A DNA stretch of 64,000 nt from Paragonimus skrjabini miyazakii. Its lineage: Eukaryota > Platyhelminthes > Trematoda > Plagiorchiida > Troglotrematidae. The translations under genes and the position numbers were made by a program. The notes beneath the pieces were generated by a model. It made no database searches. It worked only from the letters and a program-made list of their open reading frames with translations, and was not told the DNA's origin. The stretch covers positions 20,633 through 84,632 of the forward strand of contig JTDE01000920.1 of the NCBI GenBank assembly GCA_014338405.1, given 5' to 3'. Each line of letters begins with the position of its first letter. The first letter of the stretch is position 1. This document shows positions 22,289 to 37,200 of the stretch, piece by piece.

Positions 22289-25200
22289 GTAAGTTCATGG
22301 AGGTATTTTTCCTTAAAAATTTCGAGAAATTACACAATTTCGTCAAGTTTAGTTCACACTTTATTTTGCAGGACCGTTGAACAATAAACATGATTTAATG
22401 TAATTGAAGTATTTTATGACTGGATGCCTTTCGTTAGACACAGCTCTACAACAATGGTTGCATGCCACCAAAACAAATGTAGTTTGAAAAAAGGGAACAA
22501 ATGAATGATATTCTTTATTCGTGCGCAATAATCTTTTTGCAGTGCCACAAACCACAAGAATTTCCGTTTTTTGTATGAACGATTTACCTTCTAGTGAGCT
22601 CCTGCCTCACCTACTAAGAAGTAAAGTGTTTTGATGGGCATTGGAGTAGTTAGCAACCATTTTCCGCACAAAAGGTTATATCTCACGAGTAATGCTTCTA
22701 TATGATGAGCATGTGTTTGTTCTCGATTCAGGCACCGTAATCTCTTTATGACGTCCGTAATCCTAGTAGGTAGTCAAAAGTGAAACCTGTTATCGTTAGC
22801 TACTGGTAGAAGTTTGCAAAACAATTACTCACGATAATTCTGTACGAGGTGACTCGCATCGCACAATGTTAGCCACCTTAGAACTGTTTTCAAGTGAGAG
22901 GTGTTATACGTGCAATAACATGGCTTTATCATAGCTTCAAAAATATGTTCTTTCGTCGTGCATTCCATGAACTAGTGTGCATGCGCGAAAGAGAATACAA
23001 CATATAAGTTGGATATTGAACAACACACATCAAATACTTCTGAAGGGTTTGATGAATAAAAATAGGTACTCACTACCTAAACCACTTAATGGTTAGGCAC
23101 ACATGACTGAAACATGTTTTCAACCAATACAAGCAAGAGACGCTTGTCCCATTCAACATGATTACAGTAGATTAAACTGTTTCGGAAAATGAGGTTTAAT
23201 GTTGCAAATGAGCGAAAGTTGCCAGAACGTATAAAAGTACGAGTTTGCATGTAATAGAGGATGAACCGACTCACGTTCAAAAAGTTGAACGCAGGAAACG
23301 AAGAACTCCTAGGAAAAATTGCTGTACGTGCATTACTGTTAAAAATGCCATCGAAAACTCAAGATATCCTAAAATATTATAAAAACAAATTTTTACAGAC
23401 AATTTGTGGAATTTCTTTAGACTAGACAAAGCAATCGCGTAAACGTAACGAAGCGTGCAAAAGAACAAAGAACTTAAATCAGGTTGAACCTCATCAGTAA
23501 ACTTAAATAAGGTTTACGTTTAAAACACTGTCCGATTATCATTTGCCGGCCCACTAACGTCAAACGATGAACTCATTTTTCGGTGTCAGCATTTAGTATT
23601 GAGCTACAGATGATCCCTGCGTATACTCCTAAAGAAAATGTGAGTGAGTGTTTACTGGACACTTATTTGCCGATCGTGTGCTGCCTTGTCGTTGGATCTG
23701 GATAGTCTATTAGATGCCATGCAATGACAAATCTCCTAACATTTACCAAGAATTTGCTGCAGAACTATAGTACAAGTTACTACAATGAGCTGTCCTGCTG
23801 AGAAAGAAGGTACAGTGAGATCATTTACGCGTAGTAAGTAGTAAGTGGCCAATTACTATGATCTTGGGGCATAGCTTTCTCAACAAACCAGACTTACTGT
23901 TATGTAGTAACTACCAACTTGCAATACAGTTCTGTAAAGTAAGGGGCACCTATGGCAAACCATCACAATTTATGCCGTAGCATTCAAAGTCACAGAGACT
24001 TTAACGATGATTTCTCTGTCGCTTTAAGCTAACTAACGTAGATTCGTTTTTAGTGAAATCACCATGGTAAGTCACATGAAACATGGTTTGATATACCTCT
24101 CTGAAATAAGCAACAACTCCGCCACATTTCGCTTTTTCACACGGTGCAAAAGGACTTCAAGTCAGTCGCACATTATCAAATTAAACCTTTGGCATGAATC
24201 GCTTGATTGGAGAACATGAAAGGTAGGAATTTCTGATGTACTAGGAGTGACAAATAACCTAACATATGAACCCAATTAATTTACCCCTGACATTCATTGC
24301 TCTGATCGAAGGATTTTTATTAAAGTCGTCTTTAACTTTGTGAGAGTATTGTGATCAAAATGTTAGACTGCTTTTGCAGTGGTAACTAACTGGCTTCTTG
24401 GACTTCTGAAAAACATGCTACCTTACTAAGTTATGATTTACTTGCTCCAACCGCCTAACGTTATAAGATGTAAGCACATTGGAAGAACTAGACCATACAT
24501 TTTTGCATACCGATCAACGAATGTTTTCTAGTTAAAGTATGTCTAAGTCTGCATAAGTAGCCATGTTAACTTCCCTGTTAAGTGATTCTGACAGTCTACT
24601 ATTGTTGAGAAATGACATATTTGAAATCCAGACAATAGTCATAAACTCCGATGGCGCTTTTCAGCTAGACCTCTATCAGACGTATCTTGATCTCTTATTC
24701 GAAACATCCTTAGGCGTAATTTTGAACTTTCTGCTGGTTACACATATAAGCATATATACCTACAAAGATAGACTTGTTCTTGATTTATTAGTAAACTTTA
24801 AAATTAATCAAGGCGGTGAATTAGTAGCTTTTCAGTTGTAATTTGTTATAGCTGCTCAGTCAGCTGTCCAAACATTTTGTTGAGATTATTGACATTTTTA
24901 AATCAAGCCAATTGAGATCATTGTTCCTCGTTGCTTGAAGACGTGAGCAGGTAGAAAATTGAAATGTTCCACATCGAGATGCAAAAATGTAGTGAATGAT
25001 AATCCGAACTAACAGAGGCAGTCAACTTAGAAGAGTGAGGTTTTCATTAAATAAAAACAGAGTAGTTTCAATGAACAAATGATTTAAACGAATAAAAGGT
25101 GTTGAAGTCTTATGAAGGAAACAAAAAGCAGCTGTAGCATTCCATCAAAGTAAGCTATTAGGATCCGTACGCTTCAAAGTAAAACTTTATGTAGCGGAAT

Positions 25201-28200
25201 TTCGAAACACGTTTGATTTATTAAAAAAAGCCACATGCCAGTAACGATGATAAAATTAAGAAAATTTTATTCTGGTTCAAGTTCAAACATTTTCCATGGG
25301 AAACACTCTAGGCTGCCTTTCAGGATAAAAAAAAGCTCACATTACGTCCCGAGCGCCAGTAGAACTTTCGCCACGTTCCTTCCGTCAGTAGTTAATAGCA
25401 GATTGTCTACAAATCGTTTGCACCATATCGGAATGTGTCGTTACGGAACGAATTTTATTAAGATGGGTTGCAAACTAGGATGGGTTGCTAACCATGCCAG
25501 ATTTGTTAACATCAGAAAGCTGTTGGTACAACATACAAAATTTGACGGGCAAAAGGAATTTGCTACTGTTTAGCAACGCCCCTGATTATCTACTTTTTAA
25601 ATGGCCTTTTTAAGTTAAAAACTTAATTCCGAATGGCACATACTGTAAGATAAACGTATCTGAATCTCATCAGAATAAATTGAAACCCTGACATAATTCT
25701 TCACCTTGCACCGTTAGCATAAGTGATACGATTAAAGAGTAAAAAACGAAGCCTGTCAAAATTCTTCATGAAACAGAATTTCTTCGCGCTGTATCGTATT
25801 GGTATATTTGGAAACCAGTGATATTTACAAGAGAACCAAACAGTTCCACAATCGTCTTCGTTCCGATTTTGGTCATAATCAGTTTATTCCACAGTTCTTA
25901 TGGCTCACTTTCAGATAATCCATAAGATGTAGGATATCAATTGCGACTCACCATTACCTAAAAGTCAGTCCACCGATGAGTGTGTCACAGTTTATGCTTA
26001 CAAAATAACTTGTGAGAAGTTGGTATTTGTATTTATAATCGCAAAGGCCATCGCAGTTGAACAGACTCCAAATGTACTCTAAACATAAATAAAACTTCCA
26101 TCACTTCAAATGATTTGCAGTAACGGTTGGATTAAATGAAATTCTTGCCCTACCAAGCAATCTTAACCACTGATGAAATTTCAAGATCTTTTTCAGCAAA
26201 ACCTAACGAATATTTCAACAAACCGACTGTATCCATTTCGCTTCTGCTTTAAGTTCATCTACACACAGCTTAACATAAGCAAGAACCCGTCGACTTCTAT
26301 TATTGTTTGCCGAAGTTAATTTTGGCAATAACCACTTGTCATTTGCCACTAAATTTGAAAACCTATGTAATAATTATGCTTAAACGAAACCTATAAATTT
26401 CCCTCAGAAATGCTATGAAAAGCTCAATAAGTGGCAAAAAGTAGAGGGTTCCAGCTGTTTGTGCGTTCGTTAGCTAAACACATAGAAACGCTGAAAACTA
26501 AGCGGAAACTAACCGATTAGTTGGATCTTTGTCATATGATATAGTAGCAAGACTACGTTCACTGCAGCTCCACCGATGCCAAGTTCTATATACAGTATCC
26601 TAATAGTAGTGAGACCATAAGAACGCAGCCGAATCTTTCGCAGTCCAAAACCACAGGCTCGCGAAGTATATTACTGATACTAGAACAATTCTTGGGAAGA
26701 TAGATAACGATTCCTCCTTGCGTTTCTTGTTTTTGATACTTGTTCCACATTTTCTTCAGGATGCCGAGCGTGGTTAGCTCGCGTCTTACAGCCACTACGA
26801 TTAATATGATCTGCTCTTGTTAAATTAAAATCTGGTTTGCTGCTAAAGGCTGACAAAGACGCGATCAACATTTCTTAATGGGAACCGACACAATCGTTGA
26901 ATAAACTTGATAACTTGCAGTCACACGTTATACGCTAATCGACACTGTTCAGAATATAACAAAATCTGATAGAACTTTTGCTACTCCAAGAAACACGTCA
27001 ACCATAATACTTGCTTACCCTGCCAGCCCTGAATATTAGTGAACCAAGTACCAAGGAAGTTGCTTGCAGTTGGGTAATTCATAACATGTGATGACGAATG
27101 GTGACCCGGCTGAGAAACTAACGACTCGTTTTCAAAGAAAAAGGACAGCGTTGTTCATCACATGTCGAAAAGAATTGACCTACGATCGCCTCTACATTTT
27201 GAGTACTGATGACAACAGACCAGAAACCATCCCACTACGCCAATTATGAGTGACGTTTCGTGTAACGGCATCCAAGTAAGCCGTCCCTCGCAGGATACAC
27301 AAAAATTGGTGTATGTTTCAGTAACCAGTGCAGATATCGAAAAATCGTGGCTGCTGAAGTAAGGATGCCGTTTAGGTCAGTCGAATAACTTGCGTAAAAC
27401 TGTGACACTATCCTGTTAAATGAGTAGCAGAAACCGAGGCATCTAGTACAACGATTGCAAATTTCCATACTGAACGACTCACAAAACCAACTCTATAAAT
27501 GTTGGACCCTCAGAATGAATATTTGTGACCTGGAACTGAGTGATACATTGTAACGGTTTCCAAGACATCAATTATTTGCTAATTGTGATTGATAACAACA
27601 AGGCTGAAGGTTGAAGTGGATGCTTTGATAGCAGAATTTGGCTTCATACACGAGGCGGTTGACCTTGGCAGTATATCGGGACCTTAGAGTGTTCTATGTG
27701 TTTGAACTTCTCGTCAAAGTAACCAGTCCGCTTATGTTTCGTCTGCCATGTTTATTTTGATAATTATAAATGAGTCACTTGGTGAGAAAAAATTATTGAA
27801 TTACAGCCAACTGCCTTCAGTAAACATGACCAATGTCTATTTAGGGGTTTTCTCATCATTACGAATTTTTCATCAATCCCTGGTAAACTACAAAATATCA
27901 CTAATGGATAACCTTACCCTAATTATGGCTGATCACACCTAGTTCCCAGTAGACCAGCAAGTTGGAAATAAAAGTTGGACATTCTGTTGAGTGTATTGGA
28001 TATGAAAAATCATCGTACTTCCGTCTTATGAAATGAAAATCAATCTACTAAGTCTGTGAGGTAAGATCAACAAACTTATTGGAGTGACCTTGTGTAACAA
28101 AGGTGATGTTAACTGGTCCGATTCTGCCAAGTCACCATGTGATCTAATAAGATAAATCTCTTTTGTTAGTTGCTTGTATGCGAATCGAATAAAACAAAAG

Positions 28201-31200
28201 AAAACCTGCATCCGACGATCGGAATTACAAAATAAGTTTCGCCAATTCATTGTCCAAATGTGGGCTGGGGGCATTAATAATAAAATAATGCACCTCATTG
28301 TTGACGACTTAATATCGTGTATAAACCATTACAAAATAAAGTTCTGCTAATCCATTATTTCTTAGCAGCTCAATGACAACAAGCGGTAACATTATTGAGA
28401 ATAGCTTTCAGTATACATGACGTGCATCGTAAAACCACAATTCCTTGCAATTTTTATACTTCAAAGTAAATACGAAGTAATTTTTAGACTCAAAGGGGAT
28501 AACAAGGATTTAAGATTGTTCTTTTTATCCTGTACTGTATTGAGTTGACATAGCATGCGTATCCTGGTAGTTATTATTAAATTTTTAAATTGATTATTGC
28601 AATCTAGTTTAAGTATTGCAAAATCGTTCAAATATTCGGCAACATAGTTTGACGTTGTGGTGTATTTCAACCATCCAGTCTTACAAGCTATGATTGAGCC
28701 ACTGTACATGTAGGACCAAGTGCATCATAACAGATTATCTACTTACTTTCAAATATGGTAGTTAAGAGCAAACCACGTCTTGTATCAAGAGGAGAAATAT
28801 ACTTTATGTAGGGGTATCATCCAATTATATTTTTTCTCACCTATCGAAACAATTGCTTTGATTTAGCAGACAACTTCCAATTAAGCTTATCGGTCGGAAT
28901 TCTTAAAGTTAAAAGGTCTTAGTGAGACTAAAACATAGAAAGACGGACAACGTAGCTTAGGAACTATCTATCTTACCACTGAAAAATATCAGGCAGATGC
29001 GACAATACGGCTGAATTCCTCGTCGTTTGTAATACAGCTGTTCCAGAAACAAATCACTGTGATGTCTGTGAATCAGTTTTTACCGAATATTCACGATATT
29101 CATGCCACACTACGTGGTGCAACACAAATTTGTCCATAATACACAGTCACAGTCCGCGAAAAAATGCACACTTCCACAAATTTTTAATAAAATGTTTGAA
29201 TGTCAGTGAAATTTTGATTTTTTGGTCTGGCTTCTAAATGTTCACTCGACACAGAGTTCATGAAAATTTCTTCTCTTTCAAAGCATTGAAGTTTAATTAA
29301 AAAGTAACATTTCAGTGCCATTTTTCAACGCTTTCCATTAAAGTATACTGAACTGGGAATTTTTCGACAAACTCTATCACGAGTAAAATAGGAGCTAAAT
29401 GCTTTTACAAAACGGATTGTTTAAACAGTCTATAAAACTAGAAATGTCATGATCAATTTTGTCATATTCAGTCAATTTGAGTGTGGTAATGAATGTTTAT
29501 CCCTGTGTTTACAGCTCTTCCAACTAAAAAGTGGCTTCCCACGAAATACTGACCACCTCGCACAATCCCAAACAAATCTCCTTCATGAGTTAACTAAACA
29601 ACTCCATATGAACATCTGTATTCCATAGAAAATATTGTTTCGAGTTACACTTACTTCATTCTCTTATTTACTAACGTTATGAACTTGCAATGGCATATTA
29701 AGTTGAAACTTTCAAGACGGTTGCTTAATGTAGACGGTTAGAAGCAAGTTGATTATATCAATTTGCAAGACGGCTCCTCTGGAGAAGTTCCTCCGATTAA
29801 CAGCGTTAAATGCTGGCTAATGGGTAGCATTCTTTTATAACAACGATAAACATTACATTTGGCTCTAAGGGCCACCATGCTCCAAATACTTACAATATTT
29901 ATTGAAAAACTAATTCTCGTCGAGCAGATAGAAATTAGTGGAAACAAAATTAGGCAATAAAACCTCAGAGTATTACTGCTTCAGCATTTTGTCCAAGCTT
30001 TCCAACTGTTCTTCGTTTTGACAGACACCTCTGTTCAAATTTTCTGTCTACAAAATCTGATTAAATGATAAGGTTTTTTCGCAGTCGCAAACGTTAAACA
30101 TCTCCCAAGAAAGAATAACTGAATAAATATAATTAATAAATAAAATACATCAGCTTCTCCAATACTCGATTTTTTATTGCTCCTGTGGTAAACATACCTG
30201 ATACTGCCTAGTCTTAAAATGTAGTCTAAGAAGATGTTGTAAAAAAGAATCTACGGAAATAAAACTGCCAGTTGCATGTTACTTACTGTACAATTTATTG
30301 TTACAAATATACGAATTTCTTTGATGACGAACGATGTCGATAAACTGGAGTAATTCTCTAGGTATTAAAAATCGAAGATATCATATCAATTCACATTAAA
30401 CTGTTCCTTTCAAAAATCTAATGATTTTAGGACATCTGCCGTTTTTGTTTTTCAAACATCTTTATTTGTTCCATATTAAGAAATGTAGTCGTTTTTTCAA
30501 CATACCATCAGCATGAGAGATTGTAATCTTTTAAAGCGCACTTGACTAGTGTTCTACTCTATTACTTCTCCGTTATTTTCTAAGAATTCATATCTGACAC
30601 ACTAAAGACAAACAGGTTTAGTGGAGTGTTTAGACGCGCCTTTTATTACTGTAGTGGCTAGACCGCCAAGATTTCATATTCACCCAACATTTTTCATAGA
30701 AATTAGCGTGTCACTTTGATGCCTTCCTACGTCCCTCAGGCTGAACTTCACTTAGCTTTCAGTTGGCTGGCTTCATGTACTAGAACCCCGGCTCGAGTTT
30801 TACAAGTCCTAGTACTCAATTCTCTTGAATACCGTGAAGTTCTGAATTCGAACAATGTAATGATCTTCAACTCGCCGTTATACGGTAATTACAATAAAAT
30901 GATAATTACCTTTGCTTTTAAGTTAACGTATTTATTAATTCACACGGGTAGCAAGCAAACACTCCAAATAATTATTTGGTTAGGCTGACATAAGTGTGAA
31001 TGTCGAATTCGCCTTGTTATCATGCAGTTACTCAAAGTTCGCCTATTAAAAATGTTTGCTGACAAGTTCTAAAATAATAGATTCATCAGTGATATCCAAG
31101 AAGTTGACAACTACAAAAAAATTAGCAAAGGTTGAATCTGCTGTGAAATTCAAAATGTAACTTGCTATAAATATTGTCAATAATTGATGTTCCTTCAGGA

Positions 31201-34200
31201 AGCGCAGCCGATCAAAAACGATCCCAAATAAAAGTCAGGTTAGTTATATCGTTTCTAACTCACGATTTCTGCCTCCTGTGCACTTCAGAGACCTGAAAAA
31301 CCTGAAGACCAAAGAACGGTTTACACTAGCCAAGGTGTATCTTCATCACTTGTCGAGATCATATCACCGATTCCCTTCTTACACTTTCAATAAACTAAAT
31401 AACATGAAGATCATTATTTCTTTCTACATCTTCGTCAGTGCAAATTCTACATTTCCTCTGTTAGGTAGAAATTCAACCTGATGGATGCCACATAGTAAAT
31501 AATCCCACATGTGCGTAAATGGTTAGAACTGTGTCGAAAAATCTCAATCCCACAGTCGCTTTCAAGCTGCTCGCTATTTTCACCTGAGGCGAAAATCAAA
31601 CTAAGAAAAATACACGAGTAATTTCCTCCCTTCTGTGTTTTGAATTGTAATCCTTTTTCCCGTTGTCTCAGATGAACCGTGATTTATCCGTTCTGATTGT
31701 TCAAATTCCTTGTTCACTATTTCAGAGATAACGTCTCATAAAGCACTTGAATCTCGGTTTTAATTGTCAGTGTACAAGAGAGATGGAGTCATTGTCGACG
31801 TTTTTGTCTGGAAGATGAGAACTGACATTACTTGTATGTCGTAAATTCTCAGCTGAAGTGATTAGCTTTTGTCATTCCAAAAAGCTAGTTGAGTAGCTTA
31901 TTTGGGGTTTGCTTTCAGGAAAACGGCCACCAAATCAGGGACTTCCGTTATCAATGTTCAACTATCCACTAGTCGAATACTGTAATGTAGTTTCATATTT
32001 GCTTTAGATAACCCGCCTAACCGATCTACACTTTTGAATGTACAATGGACAGTTGCCGGCATCAACTAAATTAAAGAGAGAAGTAAATCTTCTAAGCCGC
32101 GTTAACAAATCGTTACAGCAGATACTGGTATTTACATAATGAAACCAAAGTTTTAGAGCAGGGCTAAGTAATGACGGTTGGTATAAGTAATAGCGCGCAG
32201 CAACCACAGATGCCTTGTACGTCCCGGCATAGTTGACATCATCGGGTTACTAGATTCGCCCACACAATTTTCATCCATCTAAGCTTTGCAACAACCTTTC
32301 CTTGGGAAACTGCGCATCTTACACTGTTTGCAGTGTAAACCGTATATTGGTTGTTACTTACCTCACCAGGACAGGTTTATCAGTTCAGTACGGATATAGA
32401 CATAAAACCCTACAAGAAACGTGCAGAACAGAAACAAATGATAGAACCAAGTAGCCGCTTTCGCTAGTTACAGCATTCCTGGGAACAGTAATTCCACCGG
32501 AATGCGATTGATCTCTTCAGAATAAAACACACTGCAATATGTTCTTCAGTTGAACTGATCCACTCGTTCAAGTTGTTCTTAAATGATTCCAACCCCAAGA
32601 TGTCGACGGTTAATGAAGCATTAGCTCATACTGTCATCACAAATGACAATGAAGGAATTAACGAAGTCTCCACAGAATTGATTACATCACTATAATTGCA
32701 ATGAAGGAAAATGCTTACTTGATCGATGGAGTGTACTCCGTAACAATTACACACAGCCGTCCAGTCTTATGCAGATTATTTTACTAAAATACATTCATTT
32801 GTCCCCAATATTGGAATCATGTTGCTCGGAAGTTATTTAAGACTAGTGAATCGATAGCGACCTGGTGAAGAAAGCTATAAAAAATAACCGCAACAAAACC
32901 ACACCAACCAAAGGGCACATTTTTATTCTTCGTCCAAATACGTGTACGAACGAAATGTACGTTGGAAAGACCACCACACCATTTGAACAAGTCGGTTGAT
33001 GGCACTATATAGAGCAGCCTGGATGGATAGATAAGTTAGAGATAGAGGAACAATTATCTTGGTCACCGACGGATACGTAGTTATAGTTCGCCCTTACTGT
33101 TAAATATCCAGCTTGGCTCATTTAAAAACTAGCCAGCTTTGCATTTGAGCAAAATCACTTGAGTGTATGCACGACGACCAAAAGGCCTCAGAAGTAAAAA
33201 TGTGTTAGTGGTCGTCTGTTGAGAAACCCTTCTTAACAGATAAATGTTTGTGGAGTAGGACTGCTTTCACTACTTGCAAAACTAGGACAATATCCGTTGA
33301 AGGAATATTATGTCACTAATCAAGGCCAAATAACAAAAAGACGAAATGATCTATTTTCAAGCGTCATAATAGCATACGGTGAGTTAGGTAGAGATTCATA
33401 TTTTAGCAGTACTTAAATGGTCAAAAGTAAACCTTGGTAACGGGAAGAAACTCCATATTTATGGCAAAGGCGCTCGCAGGCAAAATTGGCGTGACCTTTG
33501 AGAAGAGATGGTACGACGTACGAAAAGACCACTCTCGAAGAACTACAGATATCTTAATGAAACTGCAGCCAGTGTACTGCCATTTTTAATAGTGAATACG
33601 TTGACCATTCTTAATTCAGCGTGGTGGTTCAATTACTACTCTACACCAGCCAGCACAAACAATCACTTCAGTAAACCAGTGTCTTAACAAACAAGTCCTG
33701 TGAGCTAATGTGTGCCATTTTGTCCACCAAGTATCGCGAGTCAAAGTAGCTAGGCTGCGATCCAGATCTGATCCCGAAGAACATTTTCTCGAACGTCATA
33801 ATTGGGCAAGCCCATTGCGATGAATGAATCCGGTGTTTTGTGACAAAGATTTTCCGAGATAAGAACAGGATAATCTGAGCGCAACCCCTCTTGGTTTACC
33901 AGCAATAAACGTCCCACACGATGCGCTAAGACTCCGAAATGCAGCCGAGGTAATACATCACTCATGAGATCATATGTTGAAGTGAAGGTCTTTTGCGCAC
34001 GTATGTGCATCACATCATTCAAAACGAGTTCACATCTGCCGATGTACCGCACGCCAAATTGGCCTTGAAGTCTTAATGGGGTGAGTTCCATAACTTTTTT
34101 ACTAACACATTCAGGGTAAACGGACGTCAGATAACCCTATACCTGCACAAACTGTAAATATCTGGGTTAGGTGCAGGAAGTTGATCCTCTGCTACGCATT

Positions 34201-37200
34201 GTGAGGAGAGAATCTGTAAATTATTGCTCAAACTATAAGTTTGATTTCCGGGTCAGTGTTTTGTGCGTTCATTCAAGCAAGTAGTAGGTCACTGCGACCT
34301 ACAGTGTCTTTTTCTTTGATAAATTATACTAAAATCTCATTACCTGAAAATTAATTTTTAAATGGCAGCGTAATCAGTGCATGTCCACTGGTCACAATTC
34401 CTCGGAACAATACAGCAGGCCTTATAGTTTTCGTCACATGCCAAGTGTGCGCACACAGGTAGCCTGACTCACAAAACCTATTTTAAGAAAGGCAAATGAA
34501 AACATTTGTAGATGTCGGCTTGCCTGTAAATTGTTTTAATTGTGACACCTTCAAGGTTCTAGGGAATTATATGAAAAAATAACTCACAGCTGGGTTATAA
34601 TCATTTAAATTCAGGGCTGAACATCCTTTGGGTCACTTAGAATCTTGAGGCAAACTGGTTTCCTGCACATTTCTCGCAAGAGCACCCAATATGTACACCA
34701 CTCTATGGACTAAACTTAGTTTGAAATAAAGGATATTACGAATCTGAAACATTCATTTCCTTTAATTTTTCAAGCCGTTTATCATGCCTATCTCCTGTTA
34801 CCCTGTCTCAGTCCTCTGACTATGTATGGACAGCTCGGAATTGTGACCAACAGTCATGGACAAATAAGAACTGAATAATACTGGATCTACCCAATAAATA
34901 TTTGTTTTGCAGTCTAGCTGCTAATGAAAGATTGTTTAGAAAGTAATCGCCTAGCAACCTCTATAGTTCAAATAGACAGTTGTGCAAAGCGACTGTACTT
35001 AATTAGGCTGTGAATTGGTAACGATGTATCGGTTTAAAGGAAGCTATTTTCGGTACGCGCGAGTTGTGTGGAGGTCGCAACTGCGATCATTTGCTTTATC
35101 CATGGTGTCACAGACGTTTAAGCATAACATGGACTTAGTCTATCCGTCCTGTTCGTCTGTAGACTTTCTAAAGCCAATGATAGTTGAAGTAATTAGCGGA
35201 ATGCCAGTTTATCGCCTTGAAATTGTATGATTTTTCAGAGATAGATTAAAAGCTGTGTACACCGTCCGTTTGACACAAAAGTTATGCTTTGAGTACAACA
35301 CAAAAAACTGTGGCTGATCTGAGAACTAACCTGTATCTACCAAGTTTTTAACTTTACTTTAAATAACGTAATTTTTTTCGGAAAATTTGTTTTTTATCTT
35401 GTCAGTTCTTCATTGTATTTTCAGTGATAGTTCGAAATAACTTCTATGCTATTAGTGAAAACTGAATTCATGAAATATATGGGGAATGTTCAGGAACGTC
35501 AAAATTTTATGAGCTGTCGCTTCACTCCAGAGAGTTGTTAATTAATATCACAAACGAATTTCAGGAGTGGTAGTAATTTGTGATTTATAACTACCTTCTA
35601 CGCTGGATATGTCTTTTATCTCAGATCCAGTGGAGTTCATTGATCCGTACAGATGTTAACACCACTAAGTGTAAAAGTGCGAAAATCTAATTTGTCTCAA
35701 GATCCACCTCAAAATTGACCTGCCGCATCCATAATGAAAGTAAGTAAAAGCCTTAACCAAATTTTGTTTTGTTTACTAGTGGTGAAAAATAAATACCACA
35801 GAAATCATCCAAAACCTACAGACAGTTATCACCAGCTAACCATTCTTGGCTCTACTTTGTAGGGTAATAGTTGAATGAAGGGGTCCAGAAAATCCGGCAA
35901 CAACTGTAGAGTTTAACCAATCAAATCGTTCATGTATGGACTCTATGTTCAATAGTTTAACGTAAACAGAAACATCATCAAGCGACTAGACACCGGCACG
36001 TCCACACTATCGTCACTAACATATATAGTTGGCATAGAGAAAAGACTCGGCTTATAAATTCACGAGTGTAATGTTGCTTGAACGGAACCCAATTAGGGTA
36101 AGTACGAAAGACAATCTGTAGTACCTCTCTATACATAAATTGCTTCTGGTAGAAAATTTACACAATATTTTCTATCCCGCGATTACTTAAATTTAGTGCA
36201 GTGATGTGGATTAATTAGTATGAGCTTCATTCATCGGTCATTTCAAACATTTTTCTTCGCGTAAACATACAATAATGTTTTCCGATGGTTCCGATGCACG
36301 TTATGAGAAACTCGTTAAAGCAGCATACGTGCAATTTGTAGTACAACGGCATACTCGCTCCGCATCTTGATGTGTTCAGTCTGGAACAGTCTGCTAGAAC
36401 CTGTGATGACGGCGTCATCAGTGTGACGACGTACAAATTTGAAACACCAAACTATAACTTGAATTAGCTGAAAAGTCAGAACCATTGCAGCAAAGTGAAG
36501 GTGCCTTCTTCTGCTGCCAATCGACATTTGCTACAAATTAACGCACACCTGTAGTGTTTATGAGAGAGTGTGCTATTTATTCTCCTCCACACGTTATAAT
36601 CTGATATTTTCCCAACTTACTCATTCTTGCTGCTGAATTTTTGGAACTGAAAACCTTTACTGATTCCGCTTTGATTTCTAAACTTTCTAACGCTAAGTTA
36701 TATGTAAGTATGAAATCTCAAACTTCTTCAACCTGCAAATTTGCGAAAAACCCTATAAGACCCAAATTATTCAAAATCAGATCAAAACCTAAGAGTTTCC
36801 GTGAACTTCGATTGCTTAGTTCCAAAAAATCCATAAAAGAAAACAAAAGTCAGTTTACAACTTAAATAAGATAAAATAAAAATATTCTCTAAGATTAAGG
36901 TTGGCCGTCCCATTGATTAATGCACTTTTGTCAGTTTCTCACACAATTCATTTTGGATAATTATGTAAGTCACTACCGAATCGACAGCAAATCCATCCTC
37001 TATCCACACTGTACTACAAATCATTCAACACCCTACACCGAGATACAATAGAGTATCACAATCTCCAGATATGCGATCAAAATGACTCAATGTTTATGAA
37101 CCCTGAAGAAAAATAAACGCAATCTCAAAGTTTCCATCAAAGCAGTCATCTGGAGTGTTTTTTCAACATGTATAAAAATGAATTCAACTAATGCTATTCA

